From Deltaproteobacteria bacterium (GTDB lineage: Bacteria > Desulfobacterota > Syntrophorhabdia > Syntrophorhabdales > Syntrophorhabdaceae): a DNA stretch of 64,000 bases. A model generated the notes under the pieces. The model saw only the letters and a program-made list of their open reading frames with translations, was not told the DNA's origin and did not search any database. The translations under genes and the position numbers were made by a program. Position 1 is the stretch's first letter. The number at the start of each line of letters is the position of its first letter. The stretch spans positions 186,001 through 250,000 of the forward strand of contig JAKLET010000001.1 in NCBI GenBank assembly GCA_022711595.1. The letters run 5' to 3'. Of this stretch, positions 1 through 7,898 are shown in pieces.

Positions 1-732
1 CTTCGTTTCCACCCTGGTCACAATGAAGTCCCTGCCGGCAACGTAATCCTTGATGGAAGCGGCCTCCTCGCCGGAACGTATCTTTATCTTATCAGCACCC
101 TTTCGTTCCAGCGTCGCCGTAAAGGTCTCTCCCGTCGGAAGCGCGAGGATTGCGTCTACGACCCAGTATTCCTCCCTGACAAACCCTTCGATCTCCGCCT
201 CGCGGTCACAAACAAGGCGAAGGGCCACCGACTGGACCCTCCCGGCTGAAAGTCCGTAACTCACCCTTTCCCACAGAAGGGGACTTATCTTATACCCCAC
301 GAGACGGTCAAGGATGCGTCTCGCCTTCTGAGCATCATATTTTGCAGGATCAAGCCTGCTGGGGGATTTCATGGCATCAAGGACACCCCGCTTTGTGATC
401 TCGTGGAAAAGGACGCGTTCTATCCTGTCTTCCTTCCCCAGGACCTCTGCCACATGGAAGGCTATAGCCTCCCCCTCGCGGTCCGGGTCAGACCCGATGA
501 GGATCCTGTCCGCCTCTTTTCCCGCCTTTTTTATCTCGTCGACAACTTTCGATTTTCCTTTCAGAATGTGGAAATGCGGTTTGAAGCCCTCTTCGACGTC
601 TACGCCGAGCTTGCTCTTCGGCAGGTCCTTGATATGGCCGTATGTCGCCTTTATGATGAAATCCTTTCCGAGGTACTTTGAAAGCGTTTTCATCTTCGTC
701 GGCGATTCGACTATGAGCAGTGACTTTCCCAT
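1..732 (-). CDS. topA: DNA topoisomerase I, N-terminal part (runs off the window)
   Basis: Type IA topoisomerase, which relaxes negative supercoils by cutting and passing one strand. Only the first 244 residues are inside the window; the active-site tyrosine lies beyond position 1. The protein opens with the Toprim signature IVESPTKMKTL and carries the acidic metal-binding motif SDPDREGEAIAFH near residue 80, followed by the SAGRVQSVALRL segment typical of TopA. An AAGGAG box sits six bases before the ATG at 732, which fixes the start. It follows dprA by 52 bases on the same strand, the common dprA-topA order, so it is probably the last gene of the thiL-to-topA operon. The missing part is simply outside the window; nothing suggests truncation. 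Confidence 0.95.
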   Translation of the reverse strand, partial: MGKSLLIVESPTKMKTLSKYLGKDFIIKATYGHIKDLPKSKLGVDVEEGFKPHFHILKGKSKVVDEIKKAGKEADRILIGSDPDREGEAIAFHVAEVLGKEDRIERVLFHEITKRGVLDAMKSPSRLDPAKYDAQKARRILDRLVGYKISPLLWERVSYGLSAGRVQSVALRLVCDREAEIEGFVREEYWVVDAILALPTGETFTATLERKGADKIKIRSGEEAASIKDYVAGRDFIVTRVETK

Positions 733-784
733 CTGTTTCTCCTTGTATTCACAGCCGGAGAGCTATCAAGCGTCCCCGGATGCC

Positions 785-1837
785 CTACCTTCGTATGAAA
801 AACCCTCCCGGCATTTCCTCCACGACGTTCTTCATCGTCAGTCTCGTAAGCACCGACATAACCTCTCTCGTATCCATATCGCTTCTTTCTATTACCTCAT
901 CTGCATGGACTTTTTCAAATCCTATCAGAGAATAGACCTTCTTTTCCTCATCCGCAAGACTTACCGCTTCCTGCTTCGCCGGGAGAGAGATGCCCGGGAA
1001 ACATGTCGAAAGGACATCCCCGATGCCGTCGACGAGTTTTGCGCCTTCCTTTATGAGCCTGTTGGACCCCGCATGACCTTCACGGAAAACGCTCCCCGGC
1101 ACCGCCATGACCTCCCTGCCATAATCGAGGGCAAGCCGTGCGGTGATGAGGGACCCGCTGCGGCCTGATGCCTCCACCACGAGGACCCCCCTTGACAGCC
1201 CCGCTATGATCCGGTTCCGCTCCGGAAAATGGCGGGGAACCGGCGGTTCACCGGGCCCGTATTCCGTCAGGATCAGGCCTTCCCGGCCAATTTTCTCAAA
1301 AAGGATGCCGTTTTCAGGCGGATAACAGATGTCCAGCCCGCATCCCAGCACCGCTACCGTCTTCCCGGCGCCCGTAAGGGCCCCTGCATGGGCGGATGTA
1401 TCGATACCCCGCGCGAGGCCGCTCACTGTAGTGATCCCGGCGGATGAAAGCGCCTCCCCGGCCTTCCGCGCGAGGTTCATGCCCTCCCGGGATGCCTTAC
1501 GCGACCCCACGACGGCAAGCGCCAGCGGCCCCGGGAGCAGCACTCCTTTCTGGTAGAGGACGACGGGCGCGTCAGGTATGTGCCTGAGCAGTTCCGGGTA
1601 ATCATCATCCCTTATGGTGATAACCCTGGCCCCGATCTTTTCAAGGGACTCCAGGTCCCTTTCTATCCCCTTCCAGTCGTTGAAACGTGCTGCGATCCCG
1701 GCGGGGGCCGCAGCGGGTCCCCTCCCGGGCTTAAAGAGGGACTCCACGTTCTCAAACATCTCGCAAAGCTGGCGTTTCGCGAGGCGGTCAAGGCCCCTGA
1801 TGCGGGAAAGCGCTATAAGGGCCCTTTTCTCATCCAT
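785..1837 (-). CDS. dprA: DNA-processing protein DprA (Smf)
   Basis: Single-strand DNA binding protein that loads RecA on incoming DNA during transformation, and is common in non-competent bacteria too. The 350 residues show the family order: an N-terminal helical SAM-like domain (about 1-70), the Rossmann-like DNA-processing domain (about 75-285) with GSRKASREGM, TVSGLARGIDTSAH and AVLGCGLDICYPPEN, and a C-terminal winged helix (about 290-350). The start has AAGGA five bases upstream. It lies 9 bases after the YdcF-like gene and 52 before topA, so the three are probably co-transcribed. Length and motifs look complete. Confidence 0.93.
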   Translation of the reverse strand: MDEKRALIALSRIRGLDRLAKRQLCEMFENVESLFKPGRGPAAAPAGIAARFNDWKGIERDLESLEKIGARVITIRDDDYPELLRHIPDAPVVLYQKGVLLPGPLALAVVGSRKASREGMNLARKAGEALSSAGITTVSGLARGIDTSAHAGALTGAGKTVAVLGCGLDICYPPENGILFEKIGREGLILTEYGPGEPPVPRHFPERNRIIAGLSRGVLVVEASGRSGSLITARLALDYGREVMAVPGSVFREGHAGSNRLIKEGAKLVDGIGDVLSTCFPGISLPAKQEAVSLADEEKKVYSLIGFEKVHADEVIERSDMDTREVMSVLTRLTMKNVVEEMPGGFFIRR

Positions 1838-1846
1838 TTCGTTCCT

Positions 1847-2488
1847 TCACTGTTTCCCGCTTTCTTTTTTCCAGAGCATTGAAGAATAATGGGAAAGCGA
1901 GGCGTAGAATTCCCGTGCCATGAGGGACCTCGAAAGGCCGTCGCGCCACCACTTGTCCCTCTGGAAATATGTGACCTGTACGGGTTTGATCATGTAAAAG
2001 ACCGCATCCCCGCTTCGGGATGAATCATATATATAATGATATCTGCGGGAGGCATATTCCGGCACGACGACTATCACCTTTTTCGCTCCCGATGCCTTGA
2101 GCTTTTCCTTGAGCGCGTTTGTCCCCGCGGTCCCGTCCGGACCTGGATCGATACCCTTGATGATGTTCTCCTTGACCCCGCGCGCTTTTGCCATGCGCGA
2201 AACGAATTCCGTTATGTTCGTTCCCAGTATTTTATCATCCTCTATGTACACGGCCTTGCCATTGCCGGCGAAATACTCCCTGAACGCCTCGGCGTAGAGA
2301 TCTCCCTTTTTGTCCTCCGCGAAACGCGGCACGAAAAGGGCATCGGCAGGAACGATCTTGTCTTCATACCTGAACTGTTTTGCCATGAACTTCAGGCTCA
2401 TGGGGTGCATAAGAACGCCCGCCAGTACCATGACAACGACAAGAATGCCGATGATGCACCCGCAACCCGCCTTTCCTGTGCTGCCCAT
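1847..2488 (-). CDS. membrane-anchored YdcF/SanA-like (DUF218) protein
   Basis: One N-terminal membrane segment (IIGILVVVMVLAGVLM) is followed by a soluble domain that resembles the YdcF/SanA/ElyC group: an early strand ending PADALFVPRF, a central TNALKEKLKASGAKKVIVVVPEYASRR stretch typical of the DUF218 fold, and a C-terminal helical tail. The biochemical role is unknown; E. coli relatives affect envelope integrity. I chose the ATG at 2488 (213 aa) because AAGGAGG precedes it at ideal spacing. An alternative ATG at 2548 overlaps the rsmE stop as ATGA and would add 20 low-complexity residues. The gene sits between rsmE and dprA in one operon. The family call is by fold pattern only. Confidence 0.6.
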   Translation of the reverse strand: MGSTGKAGCGCIIGILVVVMVLAGVLMHPMSLKFMAKQFRYEDKIVPADALFVPRFAEDKKGDLYAEAFREYFAGNGKAVYIEDDKILGTNITEFVSRMAKARGVKENIIKGIDPGPDGTAGTNALKEKLKASGAKKVIVVVPEYASRRYHYIYDSSRSGDAVFYMIKPVQVTYFQRDKWWRDGLSRSLMAREFYASLSHYSSMLWKKESGKQ

Positions 2489-2544
2489 GACCCCCTCCTT
2501 TTCACCGGCCGGGCCGGGCGATGCCGGCCCGTTTCCTGCATGTT

Positions 2545-3291
2545 TCATTTTTTATTGTCCCTGCCGTATTCGTAGAGAATGACGGAGAGAACGATAAGCG
2601 GCGTTGTTTCCGTCCTGAAAATGTTCTCCCCCAGGGTGCAGGTGATGAAGCCTTTCTCTCTGAGCCATTCCACTTCGGTTTCGTCGATGCCGCCTTCAGG
2701 GCCTATGACCACACAGACGGTTTCATTGGTCCTTACCGAAAAGACGTCCCTTAAGGTCGTGTGTCTTTCCTTTTCGTAGAGGGCCACCCGCTTCTCAATA
2801 TCCTGCGCAAAGGTCATTATGCCCCGAAGCGGCGTCGGGGCTGCTATATCGGGTATGGTGAACCTCCCCGACTGGCGCGAGGCCTCTATGGTTATCCTTT
2901 TCCACCGCTCGATCTTCTCCCTGCCCTCATCATCGAACTTAACGACGGTCCTTTTAAAGAGTGTCGGCACTATCCTGTCAACGCCCAGCTCCGTTGCCTT
3001 TTCAACAAGCCAATCCATCCTGGGGCCCTTTATGGGGCTCACGCAGAGGGTCGCCTTAGGTCTTTTTTCCTCCGGATTGTGGACCACGTCAAGGATCTGG
3101 AGGTATATCTCCCTTCCCTTTATGCTGCCTATGGTACAGCGGTAAAGATAACCCTTTCCATCGATGAGGTCTATCCTGTCGCCGGGGTTCTTCCTCAGAA
3201 CGCTGACGATATATTTATGCACCTGTCCGGCAAGGAGCGCCATTCCGTTCTTTATCTTCAGTTTGTCAACATATACTCTTCTTGTTTCCAT
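2545..3291 (-). CDS. rsmE: 16S rRNA (uracil-1498-N3)-methyltransferase RsmE
   Basis: SPOUT-class methyltransferase that modifies U1498 of 16S rRNA. The 248-residue length is typical. An N-terminal PUA-like domain (about 1-70) precedes the knotted SAM-binding domain, with EKATELGVDRIVP, the conserved EASRQSGR segment and the signature GPEGGIDETEVEWL leading to LGENIFRTETTPL near the C-terminus. It sits ten bases after the YhaM-like gene in the same direction. Its stop overlaps an ATG of the following gene (ATGA at 2545-2548), suggesting translational coupling even though a better start lies further in. Confidence 0.93.
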   Translation of the reverse strand: METRRVYVDKLKIKNGMALLAGQVHKYIVSVLRKNPGDRIDLIDGKGYLYRCTIGSIKGREIYLQILDVVHNPEEKRPKATLCVSPIKGPRMDWLVEKATELGVDRIVPTLFKRTVVKFDDEGREKIERWKRITIEASRQSGRFTIPDIAAPTPLRGIMTFAQDIEKRVALYEKERHTTLRDVFSVRTNETVCVVIGPEGGIDETEVEWLREKGFITCTLGENIFRTETTPLIVLSVILYEYGRDNKK

Positions 3292-3300
3292 GGCCGTCCT

Positions 3301-4254
3301 TTATGATATTTTAAAGAACTTCGCCTCGTAAAGACGGTGGAATTCACTCCAGCGGTCATCCGCCATGTTGTCCCTCATGTGTTCCCTGACACCCATCACC
3401 CTGGAGTCCAGATTGTCCAGATAGTGCACTATGAGGGCCTCGGCGAACATGGGCTTTTTTGGGGAGCCCCACTGTTCAAGCCCATGGTGGCTCACGATGA
3501 TATGCGTGAGAACATCGGCGAGAGAAGAGGGGAACCCGTCGATGCGGCGAATGAGGTCCTCCAGAAGCATGACGCCCAGGGTTATGTGGCCAAGCAGCCT
3601 TCCGCGGTCGGTGAACTTGAAGCCTTTCAACATGTCAAGCTCCTCGATCTTGCCCACATCGTGAAGTATGCTGCCGGTTATGACAATGTCCCGGTCGCCG
3701 CCTATGAGCTCAGAGACGGCCGCAGACATTTTCGCGACAGAGAGGGAATGCTCGAGAAGACCTCCGGGATGGACATGGTGGACACCTGTTGATGCAGGAT
3801 AGGAGAAAAACCTGTCCAGAAGTGGTTTATCGGAGTTGAAGGCGTTTAAAAGCCTCTTGAGATGGTCATTCGTAAGACCTTCAACCATCGTAAAGTATTC
3901 GCTTTTCATCTGGTCCGGCTTTTTATCGCTGCCTGAGAAGAAATGCGCGAAGTCATCTGCGGTGACATCCTCGCCGGTCTTGCGGATATCCGTGACCGTA
4001 AGCTGGAGCTTGTTGTTGTATTCCTTGGGGGTTGCCGTGACTGCAACAACATCCCCTTCGTCAAAATATCTTCCCAGTTCCTTCGCCCTGTCCCATATCC
4101 TGCCCTCGATGGTCCCCGTTGAATCCTTCAGGTTGACCACGATGTACATTTCGCCATTCTTCTTGGTATAGTTGCCTTTCCCTGCGACAATGAAGTGGTC
4201 TTTCACTTCCTTTATCGTCTTGCTGATGTCCCGGACAAAAACTTTTTTGTTCAT
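3301..4254 (-). CDS. 3'-5' exoribonuclease YhaM-like (OB-fold plus HD domain)
   Basis: The 317-residue protein has an N-terminal OB-fold (about 10-95, with VVNLKDSTGTIEGRIWD and GDVVAVTATPKEYNNKLQLTV) and a C-terminal HD phosphohydrolase domain (HPGGLLEHSLSVAK near 160, ILHDVGK near 195, SHHGLEQWGSPKKP near 250). That order and length match YhaM/CBF1, a 3'-5' exoribonuclease. The start ATG at 4254 overlaps the thiL stop by four bases (ATGA). In Gram-negative genomes these proteins are often labelled only as HD-domain proteins, so the RNase activity is inferred from the family. Confidence 0.85.
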   Translation of the reverse strand: MNKKVFVRDISKTIKEVKDHFIVAGKGNYTKKNGEMYIVVNLKDSTGTIEGRIWDRAKELGRYFDEGDVVAVTATPKEYNNKLQLTVTDIRKTGEDVTADDFAHFFSGSDKKPDQMKSEYFTMVEGLTNDHLKRLLNAFNSDKPLLDRFFSYPASTGVHHVHPGGLLEHSLSVAKMSAAVSELIGGDRDIVITGSILHDVGKIEELDMLKGFKFTDRGRLLGHITLGVMLLEDLIRRIDGFPSSLADVLTHIIVSHHGLEQWGSPKKPMFAEALIVHYLDNLDSRVMGVREHMRDNMADDRWSEFHRLYEAKFFKIS

Positions 4255-5216
4255 CTGGCCCCCTTGAAATGATCATAACCCCGCCCGGGCGCCTCCACCT
4301 CGCTCCCGTTCCTTAAAAGCCTGACCCCTTTTCCTGAGACGACCTCCCCGATGACTGTGATCTTAAAACCTTTTTGCACCATACTGCTGACAGCGTCAAG
4401 CTTCCCCCGGGGAAAGGTAAAGAGCAACTGGTAATCTTCCCCGCCGGCAAGGGCCAGGCTTTCAAGGCCGTCTCGCCTTAAAGTGCGGGGCATGGGGACA
4501 TCCTCCCAATGGATGCAGGCCTGCTTTTTGCTTTCCTCCATCATCCTGGAAAGATCGATGATGAGCCCGTCACTTATGTCCATCATCGCGTCTGTTATAT
4601 CATTTTTAACAAGCTCCTTCCACAGTTCGTAAGGAGGCCTTGGGCTGAGAAAGCGCCTGATGAAGCTGCCTGCGCCTTTTCGCGGCGCGCGCTCCTTGAG
4701 GAGTCTAAGACCATATGCGGCTTCGCCGAGCCTGCCTGTGACGGCGATGAGATGCCCTGTCCTCGCTTTGTCCCTGCCGAAGTATCTTTTGGAAACCATT
4801 TTTCCGATGACGCTTATGTCGATAAAGAAATCTCCCTTCGTGGCGGTCGTGTCGCCGCCGATGAGCACGGCCCCGAACTCCCGCGCCACCATGTCCATAC
4901 CTCTGTAAATCTTGAGGACGTCCCCTGACGAGAGCTTCTCCGGGATACCCATGGTCACAAGAAAGAAGAGCGGCCTTGCCCCCATTGCAAGCGTGTCGGA
5001 AATGTTGGAATAAAGCGCCTTCTTGCCGAGATGGCGGGGGTCCATGAAGGAAAACTCGAAATGGACATGTTCCACCATCGCATCCTGGACAAAGACGTAC
5101 TGCCCTTCCGGCAGACCGGCAACCGCACCGTCATCGCCGATGCCCCTCACAATAGTATTACTTTTCCCGGCAAATTTACGGATAAGACCGATCAATCTGT
5201 TTTCCGATATTTCCAT
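4251..5216 (-). CDS. thiL: thiamine-monophosphate kinase
   Basis: ThiL phosphorylates thiamine monophosphate to thiamine diphosphate, the last step of vitamin B1 synthesis. The 321 aa carry the AIR-synthase-like fold markers: GIGDDGAVAGL near residue 25, MVEHVHFEF, the GGDTTATKGDFF segment near 120, DAMMDISDGLIIDLSRM near 210 and GGEDYQLLFTF near 265. It is the first gene of the minus-strand run and ends in an ATGA overlap with the YhaM-like gene. No strong ribosome binding site is visible before its ATG. No other thiamine gene lies in the window. Confidence 0.93.
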   Translation of the reverse strand: MEISENRLIGLIRKFAGKSNTIVRGIGDDGAVAGLPEGQYVFVQDAMVEHVHFEFSFMDPRHLGKKALYSNISDTLAMGARPLFFLVTMGIPEKLSSGDVLKIYRGMDMVAREFGAVLIGGDTTATKGDFFIDISVIGKMVSKRYFGRDKARTGHLIAVTGRLGEAAYGLRLLKERAPRKGAGSFIRRFLSPRPPYELWKELVKNDITDAMMDISDGLIIDLSRMMEESKKQACIHWEDVPMPRTLRRDGLESLALAGGEDYQLLFTFPRGKLDAVSSMVQKGFKITVIGEVVSGKGVRLLRNGSEVEAPGRGYDHFKGAR

Positions 5217-5245
5217 GACGGAAGAACATCATAACCCAGAGGGAG

Positions 5246-5376
5246 GATGGTTGCAACCGTTTAAGCCGTTTCAGTGTTTGAAAAACCGTGAGTTGTGAAA
5301 CGTGAGGAATGCATCCAGATCATAATCCCGCATTACATCTTACCCCTCAAGTCTTTTCAAGCTTTTCACGGTTTTA
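5246..5376. repeat. degenerate intergenic repeat, copy 1
   Basis: Short words built on AACCGTTT, GCCGTTTC, GTGAAACGTGAG and CTTTTCACGG recur and face each other: AAAACCGTG at 5282-5290 is answered by CACGGTTTT at 5367-5375. The same vocabulary returns in the intergenic spaces near 19.85, 22.6, 53.25 and 57.0 kb. It contains no reading frame and lies immediately upstream of thiL. Confidence 0.6.
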
Positions 5377-5411
5377 CAAAATGGTTTTTTTATTGCTCTT
5401 TCATCCCTATC

Positions 5412-5520
5412 GTGTTACTTTAATAATATTCGTATGCACAATGGAAGGGATACGCTTGTTTTTATTCATTGGGCATATATTTTTTGTCCTGTCATGGCAC
5501 GATAAAATTTTAAGTAACAC
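5412..5520 (+). promoter_or_regulatory. candidate NikR-type operator half-sites
   Basis: GTGTTACTT at 5412-5420 and its exact reverse complement AAGTAACAC at 5512-5520 flank an AT-rich promoter-like stretch. GTGTTAC...GTAACAC is the half-site pair described for NikR, the nickel repressor, in Desulfovibrio-type bacteria, normally spaced 13-14 bases. The first half-site is also followed at near-normal spacing by a weaker partner, GTATGCAC at 5432-5439. The position ahead of a Nik-like transporter operon fits nickel repression. The 91-base spacing of the perfect pair is unusual, so this is tentative. Confidence 0.4.
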
Positions 5521-5713
5521 ATTCAACAAGAGCTGCCGCCGTTCTTTTCTCCGACGAGAAACCCGGAAGGCCTTGCAGTTATGACGGGAGCACGACGGGG
5601 CGAAAACCTTGCCCCGCGGCGAACGTCCTTACGACCCATCCGTGAGATGCCATACATTTCGAGGCCATCGGCAGGATCGGTTGCGGCGTGCTCAATGATT
5701 TTGGAGGCCTGAC

Positions 5714-7873
5714 ATGCATTTCATGAGAACATTGCTCCTTTTTTTTCTTACAGTGATCATCATGATCCCTATCTCCGTCATGGCGGACAATGAAAGTTCC
5801 TCCTCGAAAGAAAACAAAACAGCAAAAAGGGTTGGCGATGAACAATCCGCGTACAAGGTCTATCAAATGCCGGGTATTACCGTAACGGCCACAAAAACTC
5901 AGACGCCGATTGAATCCATGCCGGTCACCGCCTATTCGGTGGGAAGGGAAGAGATCGAAAGCCAACCGGAATACGGCAGGGACAACTACGGTGAACTGAT
6001 AAAGGACCTGCCCGGGGTGCACGTGGCCCAATCGGCCCTTACAGCCCCTCCCTGGATAAACCTCCGGGGCACCGGGTACTTTGTGGGGAGAACGCTCTAC
6101 CTTATCGATGGAATGCCCGTTGCATCATCAACCACCCCCATGCTGACAACAGCCATAAATAACAACGACATTGAACGGATCGACGTGGTCCTCGGCCCCT
6201 CTTCGGCCCTGTACGGGGCAAATGCCTCTGGAGGGGTGGTCAATATCATCACCCGCAGGGGTGAAACCGACACCGGGGCAAAAGCGGTAGTATCGTATGG
6301 AAGCCAGAACACCTTCCGTCCAAATACGACAATCGGCAACCGGAACGGCAATTTCCATTATTACCTGTCCTATTCGGGAGATTATTCGGACGGTTTCAAG
6401 AACATTCCCGCAAGCGGCATGGTCGAACTCTACAGGCTCGGGAAAAAAGGCGAGCTTTCCAGCGCGACCCTTGAAGACGCGAATTACGACAACACGTATT
6501 TCTCCGGCAAGATCGGATGGGAAAGCAAGACCGGCGCCGGCATATGGGTAGGGTACAATTACGCGCAGATCTATATAACCGGCGGCCAGACGAACATGAT
6601 ATCCCTCGACAACGGCAGGGAAGGCGTTGGGCAGTTCAGGTTCTACACACCCATCGGAGATCTCATGAAGGTCACCTTCTCCCTGGGGCACCAGTTCTGG
6701 GACAGACCGTCCAAACAGAACTCAGGGCTGACGTACACGGTGAACACAAACAGGCTGGTCCTCAATGCAACAGAAAGATATTCCAACGAATCCATAATCG
6801 AAAGGGTCCCGGCCGAACTGCAGACAGACTTCTATTTGGGGAAGAACAATATACTTACCCTTGGGGCCTTCTACAGCACGGAAAGGCTTAAGACGGAGAA
6901 CAACAACTGGCGCACCGGCGCTCCCCTGTCCTGCAGCGTGTATAATACCGACCAGTTCGCTCTGTATGCGCAAGACCAGATGTTCTTTTTTGATAACAGG
7001 CTTTCCGTTCTTTTCGGAATGCGCTACGACCGGTGGGAATACCACGACATTTACGACAGTTCCTCCACCCCCCAGAGACCGGATGGTTTCTCGAAGGACA
7101 TAATCACCTACCGCGGCGGCGCCAAGTACAAATTCAACGACATCTTTTCCCTGAAAAGCTCAGCGGGCACGGCCTTCTGGCCGGGCTCGGCTGTCTGGTT
7201 CTTCACGAACACGAATACCGGCACAAACAGGAGCGAGGCAAACCCGGGCCTCAAACCCGAGAAGACCTGGATGGCTGACCTCGGGCTTGAGGTCAGTCTG
7301 AAGAGAACGGACACGTTCTTCAGCATAACGCCATATTATGGCGAGATAACGGACATGATCGCGTACCGGTACGACAATCACCCCACCCTTGCCGGTGTTA
7401 CGATAAGGCGCACCAGCAATATCTCCGATGTTCAGATCTACGGGGTCGAACTGCTCCTCAACCAGAAGATCACAGACCACCTCTCCTTTGTGGGCAGTCT
7501 GACGTTCAACCACTCCGAGGTGGTGCGCGACCCCGTGAACGAGGGGAACCAGGTGAGCAATTCACCAGAATATTTCGGCTCGGCAAGCATACGCTACATG
7601 AACCCGTCCCTAGTGAACGGAACCGTCACCCTGCGCCTTTCTGACGGCAGGTACTACAACAACGATAATGAACGTCTCCCTTATTATTACATGAAGCCAT
7701 ACGAGGTTCTCGATCTCAAGTTTTGGCGCGACTGGGAGATCGCCGAAAAGACCTTCCTCACAACAGCGGTTTCCGTTGACAATCTCTTTGACAGGGAATA
7801 TGAAACGGAGTATTACACGGTGAGCCCGGGGAGGATGATCATGGGAACGCTGGGAATAAAGAGGCTTTTTTGA
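5714..7873 (+). CDS. TonB-dependent outer-membrane receptor (probable nickel or metal-chelate uptake)
   Basis: Outer-membrane beta-barrel receptor of 719 aa. A signal peptide (about 1-24, cleavage after VMA) is followed by a TonB-box-like ITVTATK near residue 52, a plug domain (about 55-175, with IERIDVVLGPSSALYGANAS and GGVVNIITRRG) and a barrel ending in the terminal phenylalanine needed for BAM assembly (GIKRLF). GGAGG lies just before the ATG. It heads an operon with a complete peptide/nickel-type ABC importer 25 bases downstream, so the receptor probably brings the same ligand across the outer membrane. The nickel assignment comes from that neighbour and the NikR-like sites upstream; cobalt or a peptide/metallophore ligand is possible. 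No tonB-exbBD is nearby. Confidence 0.88.
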   Translation: MHFMRTLLLFFLTVIIMIPISVMADNESSSSKENKTAKRVGDEQSAYKVYQMPGITVTATKTQTPIESMPVTAYSVGREEIESQPEYGRDNYGELIKDLPGVHVAQSALTAPPWINLRGTGYFVGRTLYLIDGMPVASSTTPMLTTAINNNDIERIDVVLGPSSALYGANASGGVVNIITRRGETDTGAKAVVSYGSQNTFRPNTTIGNRNGNFHYYLSYSGDYSDGFKNIPASGMVELYRLGKKGELSSATLEDANYDNTYFSGKIGWESKTGAGIWVGYNYAQIYITGGQTNMISLDNGREGVGQFRFYTPIGDLMKVTFSLGHQFWDRPSKQNSGLTYTVNTNRLVLNATERYSNESIIERVPAELQTDFYLGKNNILTLGAFYSTERLKTENNNWRTGAPLSCSVYNTDQFALYAQDQMFFFDNRLSVLFGMRYDRWEYHDIYDSSSTPQRPDGFSKDIITYRGGAKYKFNDIFSLKSSAGTAFWPGSAVWFFTNTNTGTNRSEANPGLKPEKTWMADLGLEVSLKRTDTFFSITPYYGEITDMIAYRYDNHPTLAGVTIRRTSNISDVQIYGVELLLNQKITDHLSFVGSLTFNHSEVVRDPVNEGNQVSNSPEYFGSASIRYMNPSLVNGTVTLRLSDGRYYNNDNERLPYYYMKPYEVLDLKFWRDWEIAEKTFLTTAVSVDNLFDREYETEYYTVSPGRMIMGTLGIKRLF

Positions 7874-7898
7874 CAGAAAAAGGGGGCAAAGGCCTGTA

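Larger units (their letters stand above)
5217..5713. other. 497-base divergent intergenic region
   Basis: Lies between the divergent thiL operon and the TonB/ABC operon. The thiL-proximal half (5246-5376) is degenerate intergenic repeat. The middle (5380-5525) is AT-rich and holds the two NikR-like half-sites. The last 190 bases (5525-5713) are GC-rich and can form a short hairpin, GGGGC/GCCCC around 5595-5617; I could not match them to a known riboswitch class. No convincing gene is present. Confidence 0.6.

Noticed and set aside
5525-5713. Possible metal or cobalamin riboswitch ahead of the TonB gene
   Set aside because: The leader is GC-rich and can fold a short hairpin, but I could not find the conserved core of the cobalamin, NiCo or Moco classes.
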